A DNA stretch of 64,000 nt, from NCBI GenBank assembly GCA_003402735.1, contig QQNE01000002.1, forward strand, positions 1-64,000, given 5' to 3'. The position numbers and the translations under genes were made by a program. Positions 49,490 through 58,290 of this stretch are shown here, piece by piece. Source of the stretch: Verrucomicrobiota bacterium. Lineage in GTDB: Bacteria > Verrucomicrobiota > Verrucomicrobiia > Verrucomicrobiales > DEV007. The stretch's first letter is position 1; every line of letters begins with the position of its first letter. The notes under the pieces were generated by a model that did not search any database, was not told where the DNA came from, and was given only the letters and a program-made list of their open reading frames with translations.

Positions 49490-51610
49490 ATGCCACTCAT
49501 GAAACCCCGCCTGCCCTTGGCGCTCCTTGCGCTCCTGTTCGCCAGCCTGACCAAGCCAGTCACAGCCGCCGACACCTATGATCTGGTAATTTACGGTGGA
49601 ACCTCCGCCGGCGTGATCGCCGCCGTGCAAGCCAAGCGGATGGGCAAAAGCGCGGTGATCGTTGGTCCCGACCGTCACCTCGGAGGTCTCTCCAGCGGTG
49701 GCCTAGGTTGGACCGATACCGGCAACAAGGCAGTGATCGGGGGCCTTTCCCGAGACTTCTATCATAGGATTTGGAAAGAATACCAAAAACAAGAAACTTG
49801 GAGATGGCAGAAACAGGAGGAATACGGAAACACGGGACAGGGCACACCCGCCATCGACGGTGCCAATCGCACCATGTGGATCTTCGAGCCACACGTTGCC
49901 GAAAAGGTATTCGAGGATTACGTCCGAGAATTTGAGATCCCCCTTTTCCGGGACGAATGGCTCGACCGTGAACATGGCGTCCGTGTGGAAAACGGTCGAA
50001 TCCAGGAAATCGCCATGCTGAGCGGCAAACGTTTTGCCGGACGCATGTTCATCGACGCCACTTACGAGGGCGATCTCATGGCCTCCGCCGGGGTTTCTTA
50101 TCAGGTGGGCCGCGAGGGAAAAGAGGTCTACGGCGAAGAATGGAACGGCGTCCAAGTGGGCATTCTCCATCACCGCCACCACTTTGGAGCCGTGGAGAAA
50201 CCGATCAGTGCCTACAAAACTCCCGGCGATCCCACGAGCGGCGTCCTGGCCCGCATTTCCCCGGAACCTCCCGGAGAACGCCACGCCGGGGATAAGCGCA
50301 TCCAGGCCTATTGCTTCCGCATGTGCCTGACGGATGATCCAAAAAATCGCATCCCCTTTCCGAAGCCTGACGGTTACAACCCCGCCCATTACGAATTGCT
50401 TGTCCGGGTTTTCGAAGCCGGTTGGCGGGAAACCTTTGAGAAATTCGACCCGATCCCGAATCACAAGACCGACACCAACAACCACGGCCCGTTCAGCACG
50501 GACAACATCGGGTTCAATCACGACTACCCGGAAGCGAGTTATGAGCGGCGCCGCGAAATCATCCGGGAACATGAGACCTACCAAAAAGGCTGGCTCTGGT
50601 TCATTGCCAATGATCCCCGCGTGCCGCCGGATGTGCAGCAGGAGATGAACCGCTGGGGATTGCCCAAGGATGAGTTCACCGACAACGCGAACTGGTCTCA
50701 CCAACTTTATATCCGCGAAGCGCGGCGCATGACCGGTAGCTTTGTGATGACCGAGCACGAACTGCTCAAGAAACGACCCACGCCCGATTCCGTGGGCATG
50801 GGTTCCTACACGATCGATTCTCACAACGTGCAGCGTTACATCACCCCAGAAGGAACCGTGCAGAACGAGGGCGATATCGGCGTCCACACCCGTGGCCCTT
50901 ACGAGATCGCTTATGGCTCTCTGATTCCCAGAAAAAACGAATCCACGAACTTGCTGGTTCCCGTCTGTGTCTCCAGCTCTCACATCGCTTTCGGTTCCAT
51001 CCGGATGGAACCGGTCTTCATGATTCTCGCGCAAAGCGCGGCCACCGCGGCGGTCATGGCCATCGATGCCAATCTGCCAGTGCAGGACGTTCCTTACCCT
51101 GCCTTGCGCGCCAAATTGGAAGCCGAAGGACAAATTCTTCATCACACCTCAACCACAACGGAAGCCGGGGCATCGCGCGCCATCGATCCAAAAACACTCC
51201 CGGGAATCGTGGTCGATGATGAAGATGCCGAGCTCCCGAGTGCCTGGAAACCGAGCCGCGCCGCATCCAGCTTCGTGGGCCAAGGCTACCGTCATGATGG
51301 CAAAAACAACGCCACCACCCTCTCCGCCCGTTTCCAAGCAACCCTTCCCAAACCCGCCCATTACGAGGTCCGCCTTTTTTGGCCCCCCAACGCCAACCGC
51401 GCCAGCAAAGTTCCGGTCACGATTGAACATGCTTCCGGCAAGAAAACCCAACTCATCGACCAACGGACCTCACCGGATCCGAAACGCCCATTCCTTGTCC
51501 TCGGAAAATTTCCCTTCGCCCCGGACCAACCGGCGGCAGTAATCATCAGCAACGAAGGCGCAGATGGCTACGTGGTCATCGACGCCGTTCAATGGGTCGA
51601 AGTGCCCTGA
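49490..51610 (+). CDS. FAD-dependent oxidoreductase with golvesin/xanthan-lyase-like C-terminus
   Basis: 'YDLVIYGGTSAGVIAAVQAKRMGKSAVIVGPDRHLGGLSSGGLGWTD', C-terminal 'ATLPKPAHYEVRLFWPPNANRASKVPVTIEHASGKKTQLIDQR....GYVVIDAVQWVEV'. Confidence 0.9.
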   Translation: MPLMKPRLPLALLALLFASLTKPVTAADTYDLVIYGGTSAGVIAAVQAKRMGKSAVIVGPDRHLGGLSSGGLGWTDTGNKAVIGGLSRDFYHRIWKEYQKQETWRWQKQEEYGNTGQGTPAIDGANRTMWIFEPHVAEKVFEDYVREFEIPLFRDEWLDREHGVRVENGRIQEIAMLSGKRFAGRMFIDATYEGDLMASAGVSYQVGREGKEVYGEEWNGVQVGILHHRHHFGAVEKPISAYKTPGDPTSGVLARISPEPPGERHAGDKRIQAYCFRMCLTDDPKNRIPFPKPDGYNPAHYELLVRVFEAGWRETFEKFDPIPNHKTDTNNHGPFSTDNIGFNHDYPEASYERRREIIREHETYQKGWLWFIANDPRVPPDVQQEMNRWGLPKDEFTDNANWSHQLYIREARRMTGSFVMTEHELLKKRPTPDSVGMGSYTIDSHNVQRYITPEGTVQNEGDIGVHTRGPYEIAYGSLIPRKNESTNLLVPVCVSSSHIAFGSIRMEPVFMILAQSAATAAVMAIDANLPVQDVPYPALRAKLEAEGQILHHTSTTTEAGASRAIDPKTLPGIVVDDEDAELPSAWKPSRAASSFVGQGYRHDGKNNATTLSARFQATLPKPAHYEVRLFWPPNANRASKVPVTIEHASGKKTQLIDQRTSPDPKRPFLVLGKFPFAPDQPAAVIISNEGADGYVVIDAVQWVEVP

Positions 51611-51829
51611 TCCATTCCACACCAAAAGATGGACGCAGAGGTTGCGGCGGACACTCCCCTCCCCTGCCGCCAAAATCGGCAAAGTTCGGACCAGAGGATG
51701 CCGGGTCATGAATTCCTGGGATCTTTGATCTCAAATCACCCGGTGATTCACCGTTCCTGCGGCAGGGGTCCGGCGACGATGAAAGATTCCTGTCCAGCGA
51801 CAATTAAACCTAGATTCCGGAATGTTCTG

Positions 51830-51979
51830 GGCTCGCACGAAGGCGCAAAGACACAAAGAAAGCGGAGGGAAACGAAGTTTGGGAAACCTGCCGATTCACC
51901 CTGAATGGGCTCTGGACTTACTGCCCGAAAGCTCTGTGAACCGGCTTCCGCTTCGTGCCTTAGTGGCTTTGTGCGAGCC
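51830..51979. repeat. REP/MITE-like imperfect inverted repeat
   Basis: Left arm 51830-51858 ggctcgcacgaaggcgcaaagacacaaag; right arm 51951-51979 reverse-complements to ggctcgcacaaagccactaaggcacgaag. Confidence 0.65.
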
Positions 51980-52294
51980 TTTCAATGTCCTTTCTAGGCT
52001 AAAAATTCCCCCAGCGACAATGAAAACCGACCCCTGGCGACCCTTCCCAATGCAACGCAACAAACTCCGGTTCTGACAGCGCGCGCTTGCGGCGGAGGGA
52101 GAGAGCGAGCCTGGCGCCGCTAATTGAGCGACCGACCGAAGACCCTGAGCCTCCGCGAAAAGCGATCCGGCCCTGCCACTCACCCGAGCGACAGAGCCGG
52201 AATCGTTGCGTATAGCGCCCCCCGGTCCACCACACCATGGGGGCTTACCATGAGAAAAAGCCAAAGGAAGAGACGCGTTTCACTGACGCCACCT

Positions 52295-53407
52295 TCACTT
52301 TTTCTTGTTCGCGGCCAGCTCGTCCAGTTTGGCTTTCACCGCCGTTTCGATGTCGGCATACAGGACCGGATCCGCCTTCAGCGCATCCTTGGCGGCATCC
52401 CGCCCCTGGGCGACCTGGGTTCCCTTATAACTGAACCAACTCCCGCGCTTTTGGATGATTTCATACTCCAGCGCCAGATCGATGAGCGAACCCACGGAAG
52501 AAATTCCCTCCGCATACATGATATCGAACTCAGCTTCCGTGTAAGGGGCCGCCACCTTGTTCTTGACCACCTTGATCTTGGTGCGGCTTCCGGTGACTGT
52601 GCCATCCGAATTCTTGATGCTGCCAATGCGCCGGATATCCACCCGGATGGATGCGTAGAACTTAAGAGCACGGCCGCCCGGCGTGGTTTCGGGGCTGCCG
52701 AACATCACCCCCACCTTTTCACGAATCTGGTTAGTGAACACGGCGCACGTTCGGGCCTTGGAAATCATCGAAGTGAGCTTCCGAAGCGCCGCGCTCATGA
52801 GTCGTGCCTGGGCCCCGACGGTGGTGTCCCCGATTTCACCATCCAATTCCGCTTTGGTCACCAGGGCCGCCACCGAGTCGAGGACGATGATGTCCAAGGC
52901 GTTGGACCGGACGAGCGTTTCCACGATGCGAAGCGCCTCTTCCCCAGAACTAGGTTGAGAGACAAGAAGCTCTTCCATGTTCACCCCAAGTTGCCGGGCG
53001 TAGGTCGGATCTAACGCATGTTCCACGTCGACGAACCCGGCCAGACCACCCGCTTTCTGTGCCTGGGCGATCGCGGTCAATGTGAGAGTCGTCTTCCCGG
53101 AGGATTCCGGTCCAAAGATCTCCACGATGCGTCCACGAGGGAAACCACCGACCCCGAGGGCCCGATCAATGAGCACATTGCCGGTCGGGATGACTTCGAT
53201 ATCGGCGTGACTCTCGTCACCGAGGCGCATGATCGCGCCCTCACCGTAATCCTTTTGGATCTGCGAAATCGCGAGATCGAGGTTTTTGGCCCGAGCCTCA
53301 AAAAGACGCTTGGAGTTGGGATCGTCCGCAGGCGGATTGACTTTCGGATTCACCATGGAAATCGGTGCGATGTTGGGAATGACTGGAGGTTCGATGACGG
53401 CGGTCAT
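52295..53407 (-). CDS. recA: recombinase RecA
   Basis: '[66 protein letters not shown]', '[37 protein letters not shown]'; start placed at ATG 53407. Confidence 0.96.
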   Translation of the reverse strand: MTAVIEPPVIPNIAPISMVNPKVNPPADDPNSKRLFEARAKNLDLAISQIQKDYGEGAIMRLGDESHADIEVIPTGNVLIDRALGVGGFPRGRIVEIFGPESSGKTTLTLTAIAQAQKAGGLAGFVDVEHALDPTYARQLGVNMEELLVSQPSSGEEALRIVETLVRSNALDIIVLDSVAALVTKAELDGEIGDTTVGAQARLMSAALRKLTSMISKARTCAVFTNQIREKVGVMFGSPETTPGGRALKFYASIRVDIRRIGSIKNSDGTVTGSRTKIKVVKNKVAAPYTEAEFDIMYAEGISSVGSLIDLALEYEIIQKRGSWFSYKGTQVAQGRDAAKDALKADPVLYADIETAVKAKLDELAANKKK

Positions 53408-53508
53408 GATTCTTTCGTTGGTATAGGTTGAGGATGCAAGTTGGATTGAACAGATGTTGGATACATCGCATGAACACGTTCGCCCGTCTAGTGATAAATT
53501 GAACAATT

Positions 53509-54504
53509 TTACATCGATCTCTCCAAATTCTTCAACAGCTCCCCATAAGTCGCCGCCTGGGTCTGGATGATTTGCCAACCCACGTAAACCGCCACCATCG
53601 CAAAGATCGCTTTTGGAACCCAAACGCCAATCTGGTCCAGACGATCGGCGACCGTCTGTCGATAATGGGCTGTCCATCGGCCCAAATCCTCCTCGAGTCC
53701 GCCAACTCGTTCCGCATTGGCCAAGGACCTGGCAAAATCCGTCGGAAAAACACGGTTCGCCTGCAGGTGTTCCCCGATCGCTTCACCGGCCTCGGCACGA
53801 GAGGCCAGATCGTCTGCCGCTTTGGCTAAGACGGCGCTCTGGGTGGCCTCCCCCGCGCCATCGAGCGCAACCGAAAACGTGCTGCCACAGCGCAGATACA
53901 CCTGGAAGATGCTGGCGAAGCGTTGCAAACAGAGATCCCGACGGGCACCTCCGAACAAGGGCAATCGGCGGAGAAAGCGATCGGACGCCACGTCGGTCTG
54001 GGCGCGATCCATCAGGCTCAGGACCCATTGAAACAGGCCGAACCCAATGCCATAAATCCAGCCAAGCGTCCACAGGGCCCGCATCAGCCCATCCTGAAAC
54101 GCACCTCCGGTAAACAGCGGCGGGATCACCGGAACCAAGGCGGCGAAGTGCAGAAGAAACACGGGATAGGCCAATCGTCCCAAAACGCTCTGCCAGAGCT
54201 TCCAGGCGGCCTGATATTCGTCCCGAAGATAGCGCAACCCTTCCGGAAGAACGCCCCCGGATTCCGTGGCCCGCAAAATCGAGACTTCAAGGCCGGAAGG
54301 AGTCGGCTTGGCCTGGGCCACAGAATCGGCAAAGGAAAAACCGCATCGCAAGCCGTCACGGATGCCCCTGGCAAATCCCGCAATCTGTCCGTGCGGCATC
54401 TGTTGCGAAAGAAGCTCGGTGGATTTGTCGATTCCAAATCCGGCCGCGACCAGTTTGGCGAGTTCAGCATAGAGAAGAAACTTCTCGCGATTGGAGAGTT
54501 GCAT
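53509..54504 (-). CDS. type II secretion / type IV pilus inner-membrane protein F-like (GspF/PilC)
   Basis: '[26 protein letters not shown]', '[45 protein letters not shown]' are T2SF-domain features. Confidence 0.8.
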   Translation of the reverse strand: MQLSNREKFLLYAELAKLVAAGFGIDKSTELLSQQMPHGQIAGFARGIRDGLRCGFSFADSVAQAKPTPSGLEVSILRATESGGVLPEGLRYLRDEYQAAWKLWQSVLGRLAYPVFLLHFAALVPVIPPLFTGGAFQDGLMRALWTLGWIYGIGFGLFQWVLSLMDRAQTDVASDRFLRRLPLFGGARRDLCLQRFASIFQVYLRCGSTFSVALDGAGEATQSAVLAKAADDLASRAEAGEAIGEHLQANRVFPTDFARSLANAERVGGLEEDLGRWTAHYRQTVADRLDQIGVWVPKAIFAMVAVYVGWQIIQTQAATYGELLKNLERSM

Positions 54505-54692
54505 AAGGGCAATGGGTTCGAGAGGCTTCGTTCCCGCGTCAGGTCATGGGATTTGTTTGGTGTAGGAGAAGCGTTGGCCTCCCGCAAGCCCATCCTGGTG
54601 TTTTGCTTTCCTGCGATCCCGCGCAGCCGATGCCACCGGAGAAAACTGTGGATCGCTTGATGCGTGTTTTGTCGGGCGGATTACACTTCGGG

Positions 54693-55736
54693 ATGGCGCC
54701 AAAACAGGGAGATTCCGCGGACGAAGCCCGGATGCGGCTCGCGTTGGAGGAAGCTCGGAAAGGTCTGGGCAAAACGAGCCCGAACCCGCCGGTGGGCGCG
54801 GTGCTTGTGCGGGACGGCAACGTATTGGGGCGTGGCCATCATGAGATTGCGGGAGGGCCACACGCGGAGGTGCAGGCTTTGCGCGACGCGATGTCGGCTG
54901 GGATGAACCCGGCCGGAGCCACGATGTATGTCACCCTGGAACCGTGTTCCACGACCGGGAGGACCCCTCCCTGTGTGGACGCCTTGATTGGCGCGGGCCT
55001 GTCTCGGATCGTTGTGGGATCCACCGATCCAAATCCGCGGCACGCTGGGGGTGGGCTCGAGGTTTTGCGTCGGGCCGGGCTGGTGGTGGAAGCGGGCGTT
55101 TTAGAGGAGCCTTGCGATGCCTTGATCCGTTACTTTCGCAAACACATCCTCACGGGCAATCCGTTCGTGGTGGCCAAGAGTGGCATGACCTTGGATGGAC
55201 GAATCACGCCGCTGCCAGGCCAACCGCCATGGATTACTGGCGAAGAAGCCCGAGAGGACGTGCAACGGTTGCGTGGAGAAATGGACGCCATCCTGGTGGG
55301 GGGCGAGACCGTGCGAAAAGACAACCCACGGCTCACCCTGAGAGGATCGCACGCGCTCGGCCGCAGCCAACCGTTGCGAGTGATTGTCACCCGATCCGGA
55401 GATCTTCCGGGGGACGCGTTGCTGTTCACGGATGACCACAAGGAGCGGACCCGCGTGTTCCACGTGGAACATCTGGAGCCGGTTTTTGCGGCCCTGGGCA
55501 AGGAAGGCGTTTGCAGTGTGTTGCTGGAATGCGGCGGTCGACTTCTGGGAGAGGCCTTTTCCCGCCGATTGGTGGACGAGGTGGTGATGTATCTGGCCCC
55601 GGTGATCGGCGGCGGGCCGCGTCGAGCCGTTGAAGGCGATGGTTTCCGGGCCCAATTGATTTCTCCAGAGATTGCCTGGTTCGGGAGCGACATCCGTTAT
55701 CGGGCTGCAGTCCGTTATCACGAAGACGAAACATGA
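54693..55736 (+). CDS. ribD: bifunctional pyrimidine deaminase/reductase of riboflavin synthesis
   Basis: 'LGKTSPNPPVGAVLVRDGNVLGRGHHEIAGGPHAEVQAL', 'YVTLEPCSTTGRTPPCVDALI', 'KSGMTLDGRI', 'ILVGGETVRKDNPRLTLR'. Confidence 0.94.
   Translation: MAPKQGDSADEARMRLALEEARKGLGKTSPNPPVGAVLVRDGNVLGRGHHEIAGGPHAEVQALRDAMSAGMNPAGATMYVTLEPCSTTGRTPPCVDALIGAGLSRIVVGSTDPNPRHAGGGLEVLRRAGLVVEAGVLEEPCDALIRYFRKHILTGNPFVVAKSGMTLDGRITPLPGQPPWITGEEAREDVQRLRGEMDAILVGGETVRKDNPRLTLRGSHALGRSQPLRVIVTRSGDLPGDALLFTDDHKERTRVFHVEHLEPVFAALGKEGVCSVLLECGGRLLGEAFSRRLVDEVVMYLAPVIGGGPRRAVEGDGFRAQLISPEIAWFGSDIRYRAAVRYHEDET
55456..55471. promoter_or_regulatory. parS-like site 1 (inside ribD)
   Basis: TGTTCCACGTGGAACA, a perfect 16-bp palindrome close to the ParB consensus TGTTTCACGTGAAACA. 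Confidence 0.8.
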
Positions 55737-56278
55737 TCCGACCGGCCTTCTTCTTCGACCGCGATGGCGTGGTCAATCTTGATCCCGATCCGGAACCTTA
55801 CGTGGTCTCTTGGGACCAATGGAAGTGGACCCCGGGTCTCTTCGACTTGCTCGCGGATGTCAAAGCTCGAGGATTTGCGACGATTCTGGTCACAAGTCAG
55901 CGGTGTGTTGGCAAGGGTCTGCTTTTGCCTCAAGACTTGGAGATCCTGCATGGCCGGATGCAAGAGATCTTGGGAGACCTGGCGTTCGACACCATCCGCG
56001 TGCACACGGGATTGCCGAATGATCCGATTCCGCCCAAACCCGATCCGGGAATGATCGTTTCCGCGATGGAAGAACACGCATTGGATTTGAGCCGCTCCTG
56101 GCTTATTGGCGATGCCGATCGCGACATCGCCATGGCGAATGCCGCGGGGGTGCCCCACACCATTCGGGTTCTCGGGCTCAAACCGGTGACGGTCCCGGCC
56201 TTGCACGCGGTGCGGACGTTGATGCAAGTGCAGCCGCTCCTGGAAACCATCCTCGGACCACGACCCGCCCGTGCGTGA
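55733..56278 (+). CDS. gmhB: HAD-IIIA phosphatase, GmhB/HisB-N-like
   Basis: 'PAFFFDRDGVVNLDPDPEPYVVSWDQWKWTPGLFDLLADVKARGF', 'PPKPDPGMIVSAMEE', 'SWLIGDADRDIAMANAAGV'. Start overlaps the ribD stop (ATGA). Confidence 0.75.
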   Translation: MIRPAFFFDRDGVVNLDPDPEPYVVSWDQWKWTPGLFDLLADVKARGFATILVTSQRCVGKGLLLPQDLEILHGRMQEILGDLAFDTIRVHTGLPNDPIPPKPDPGMIVSAMEEHALDLSRSWLIGDADRDIAMANAAGVPHTIRVLGLKPVTVPALHAVRTLMQVQPLLETILGPRPARA

Positions 56279-56279
56279 C

Positions 56280-56295
56280 TGTTCCACGTGGAACA
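56280..56295. promoter_or_regulatory. parS-like site 2 (fills gmhB/mnmG convergent intergenic gap)
   Basis: TGTTCCACGTGGAACA, perfect 16-bp palindrome between stop codons 56276-56278 (+) and 56296-56298 (-). Confidence 0.85.
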
Positions 56296-58176
56296 TCAGT
56301 CGCCGGGTTCAACCCGGGTTCGCCGACCTTTTTCGAGGAAAATCAAAAGGATGGAGATGTCCGCTGGGGTGATGCCCTCAATCCGTGAAGCTTGTCCCAA
56401 GGTGGCTGGACGCACCGAACTGAATTTTGCTTTGGCCTCGCGCTTGAGTCCGCTGATTTCATCATAGTTGATCCATGCCGGGAGCGTCTTCTCTTCCAAC
56501 CTGGCGGTGCGTTCGACCTCGCTTTCCTGGCGACGGATGTAGCCCTCGTATTTCAAATCGGTTTCCGCCATCTCCCAAATCTCGCCGTCATACCGAGCCA
56601 ACCATTCGGAAGGAAGGTTGCGCCACGAGGATTCAGGTCGACGCAACCATTTGCCCAACGTGACTTCGCCAAAGCGCTCGGTATCGGCCATCTGCAAAAC
56701 TTCCGCCAGCTCGGCGGCTCGTCGCCTGGTCCGGTCCCGACGAAAACCATCGACCAAACCATATGCTTCGCCGAGGGGCGTGAGGCGCAGATCAGCGTTG
56801 TCTTGACGAAGCAACAAACGAAACTCGGCGCGGCTGGTGAACATTCGATATGGTTCCGTGGTTCCTTTGGTGACCAAATCGTCGATCATCACGCCGAGAT
56901 AAGCCTCGGATCGCTTGAGAAGGAGCGGAGATCTTCCATGGAGTTTCAGGGCGGCGTTGGCCCCGGCGATGAGCCCCTGCCCGGCCGCTTCCTCATACCC
57001 GGAGGTGCCGTTGATTTGGCCGGCGAAGTAGAGATTCTCGATCCGCTTGGTTTCGAGCGTCGGGAAGAGTTGCGTCGGAACACAATAGTCGTATTCCACC
57101 GCATAGCCCGGACGAATGATCTCGCAGCGCTCCATTCCCTTGATGGAACGGAGGAAATCGAGTTGCACCTCAAACGGCAAACTCGTGGAAACGCCGTTCA
57201 CGTAGAATTCGGTGGTGTGACGGCCTTCGGGCTCAAGAAAGACCTGGTGCCGCTCCTTTTCCGCAAACTTCACCACTTTGTCTTCAATGCTCGGGCAATA
57301 CCGCGGACCAATCCCCTCGATGCGCCCGGCATACATCGGCGACTTATCGAGGTTGGAGCGAATCAAGTCGTGCGTTTGCGGATTCGTGTAGGTGATCCAA
57401 CACGGCAGCTGACGGATGCGGAACTCCGGGTCGCCCCAGGGATTGAGGGTGAAAATGTCGTCGCCCTCCCGGGTCAGCGTGTCTGCCAAGTAGCTGAACC
57501 GCGGCGCCGGATCATCGCCATCCTGGCGTTCACAGACGTCAAAATCGAGCGAACGTCCGTTGAGACGAGCCGGGGTTCCCGTCTTGAAACGTTCCACGTG
57601 GAACCCGAGATCCCGCAAGGAATCGCTCAGGGTCGAGGTGGCATCGCCCATGCGCCCGCCCTTTTGATTCTGCAAACCGACATGAAGAAGGCCGCGCATG
57701 AAGGTGCCGGTGGTGATGACCACGGCTTTGGCCCGAAAAGCGACCCCAAGGCTGGTGGAAACGCCGACGACGCGATCCTTTTCCACGGTGATCCCCGCGA
57801 TGTTGCCCTGGTGCAGATCCAAATTCGGCGTGCGTTCCAACAGCCACTTCATGCGGAATTGGTAGGCCTTCTTGTCGCATTGCGCCCTGGGCGCGCGCAC
57901 GCTCGGTCCCTTGGCGGAATTGAGCATCCGAAATTGAATCGCGGTGGCATCGGTGTTTAGACCCATCGCTCCGCCCAGCGCATCGATCTCCCGGACCATG
58001 TGTCCCTTGGCCAATCCTCCGATGGCTGGGTTGCAGCTCATCTGGCCGATGGTGTCGAGATTTTGCGAAATGACGGCCGTGACGGCGCCGAGACGTGCCG
58101 AAGCCAAAGCGGCTTCGATTCCGGCGTGTCCGGCGCCGATGACGACGACATCGTATGGTTTTGGAAACGTGAACAT
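56296..58176 (-). CDS. mnmG: tRNA uridine-5-carboxymethylaminomethyl modification enzyme MnmG/GidA
   Basis: 'YDVVVIGAGHAGIEAALASARLGAVTAVISQNLDTIGQMSCNPAIGGLAKGHMVREIDALGG', 'KTGTPARL', 'GQINGTSGYEEAAGQGL'; start placed at ATG 58176. Confidence 0.96.
   Translation of the reverse strand: MFTFPKPYDVVVIGAGHAGIEAALASARLGAVTAVISQNLDTIGQMSCNPAIGGLAKGHMVREIDALGGAMGLNTDATAIQFRMLNSAKGPSVRAPRAQCDKKAYQFRMKWLLERTPNLDLHQGNIAGITVEKDRVVGVSTSLGVAFRAKAVVITTGTFMRGLLHVGLQNQKGGRMGDATSTLSDSLRDLGFHVERFKTGTPARLNGRSLDFDVCERQDGDDPAPRFSYLADTLTREGDDIFTLNPWGDPEFRIRQLPCWITYTNPQTHDLIRSNLDKSPMYAGRIEGIGPRYCPSIEDKVVKFAEKERHQVFLEPEGRHTTEFYVNGVSTSLPFEVQLDFLRSIKGMERCEIIRPGYAVEYDYCVPTQLFPTLETKRIENLYFAGQINGTSGYEEAAGQGLIAGANAALKLHGRSPLLLKRSEAYLGVMIDDLVTKGTTEPYRMFTSRAEFRLLLRQDNADLRLTPLGEAYGLVDGFRRDRTRRRAAELAEVLQMADTERFGEVTLGKWLRRPESSWRNLPSEWLARYDGEIWEMAETDLKYEGYIRRQESEVERTARLEEKTLPAWINYDEISGLKREAKAKFSSVRPATLGQASRIEGITPADISILLIFLEKGRRTRVEPGD
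57590..57605. promoter_or_regulatory. parS-like site 3 (inside mnmG)
   Basis: cGTTCCACGTGGAACc; 14-bp perfect palindromic core at 57591-57604. Confidence 0.7.
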
Positions 58177-58290
58177 GTAAGTGATTGCCTGTGAAAAACC
58201 GGTGAATCCCCCTGGGGTTTGGGGTTGCGCCAAGTGAATCCCTCGCAAATGGTTCCGGCGGGATTTTCCAAGAGACACTATCTCACCATT

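Noticed and set aside
53019-53030. TGTTCCACGTCG in recA as a fourth parS
   Set aside because: Only the left half matches; it encodes the conserved RecA segment VDVEHA and is not palindromic.
56392-57960. 522-aa plus-strand ORF opposite mnmG
   Set aside because: Shadow of a clear mnmG gene.
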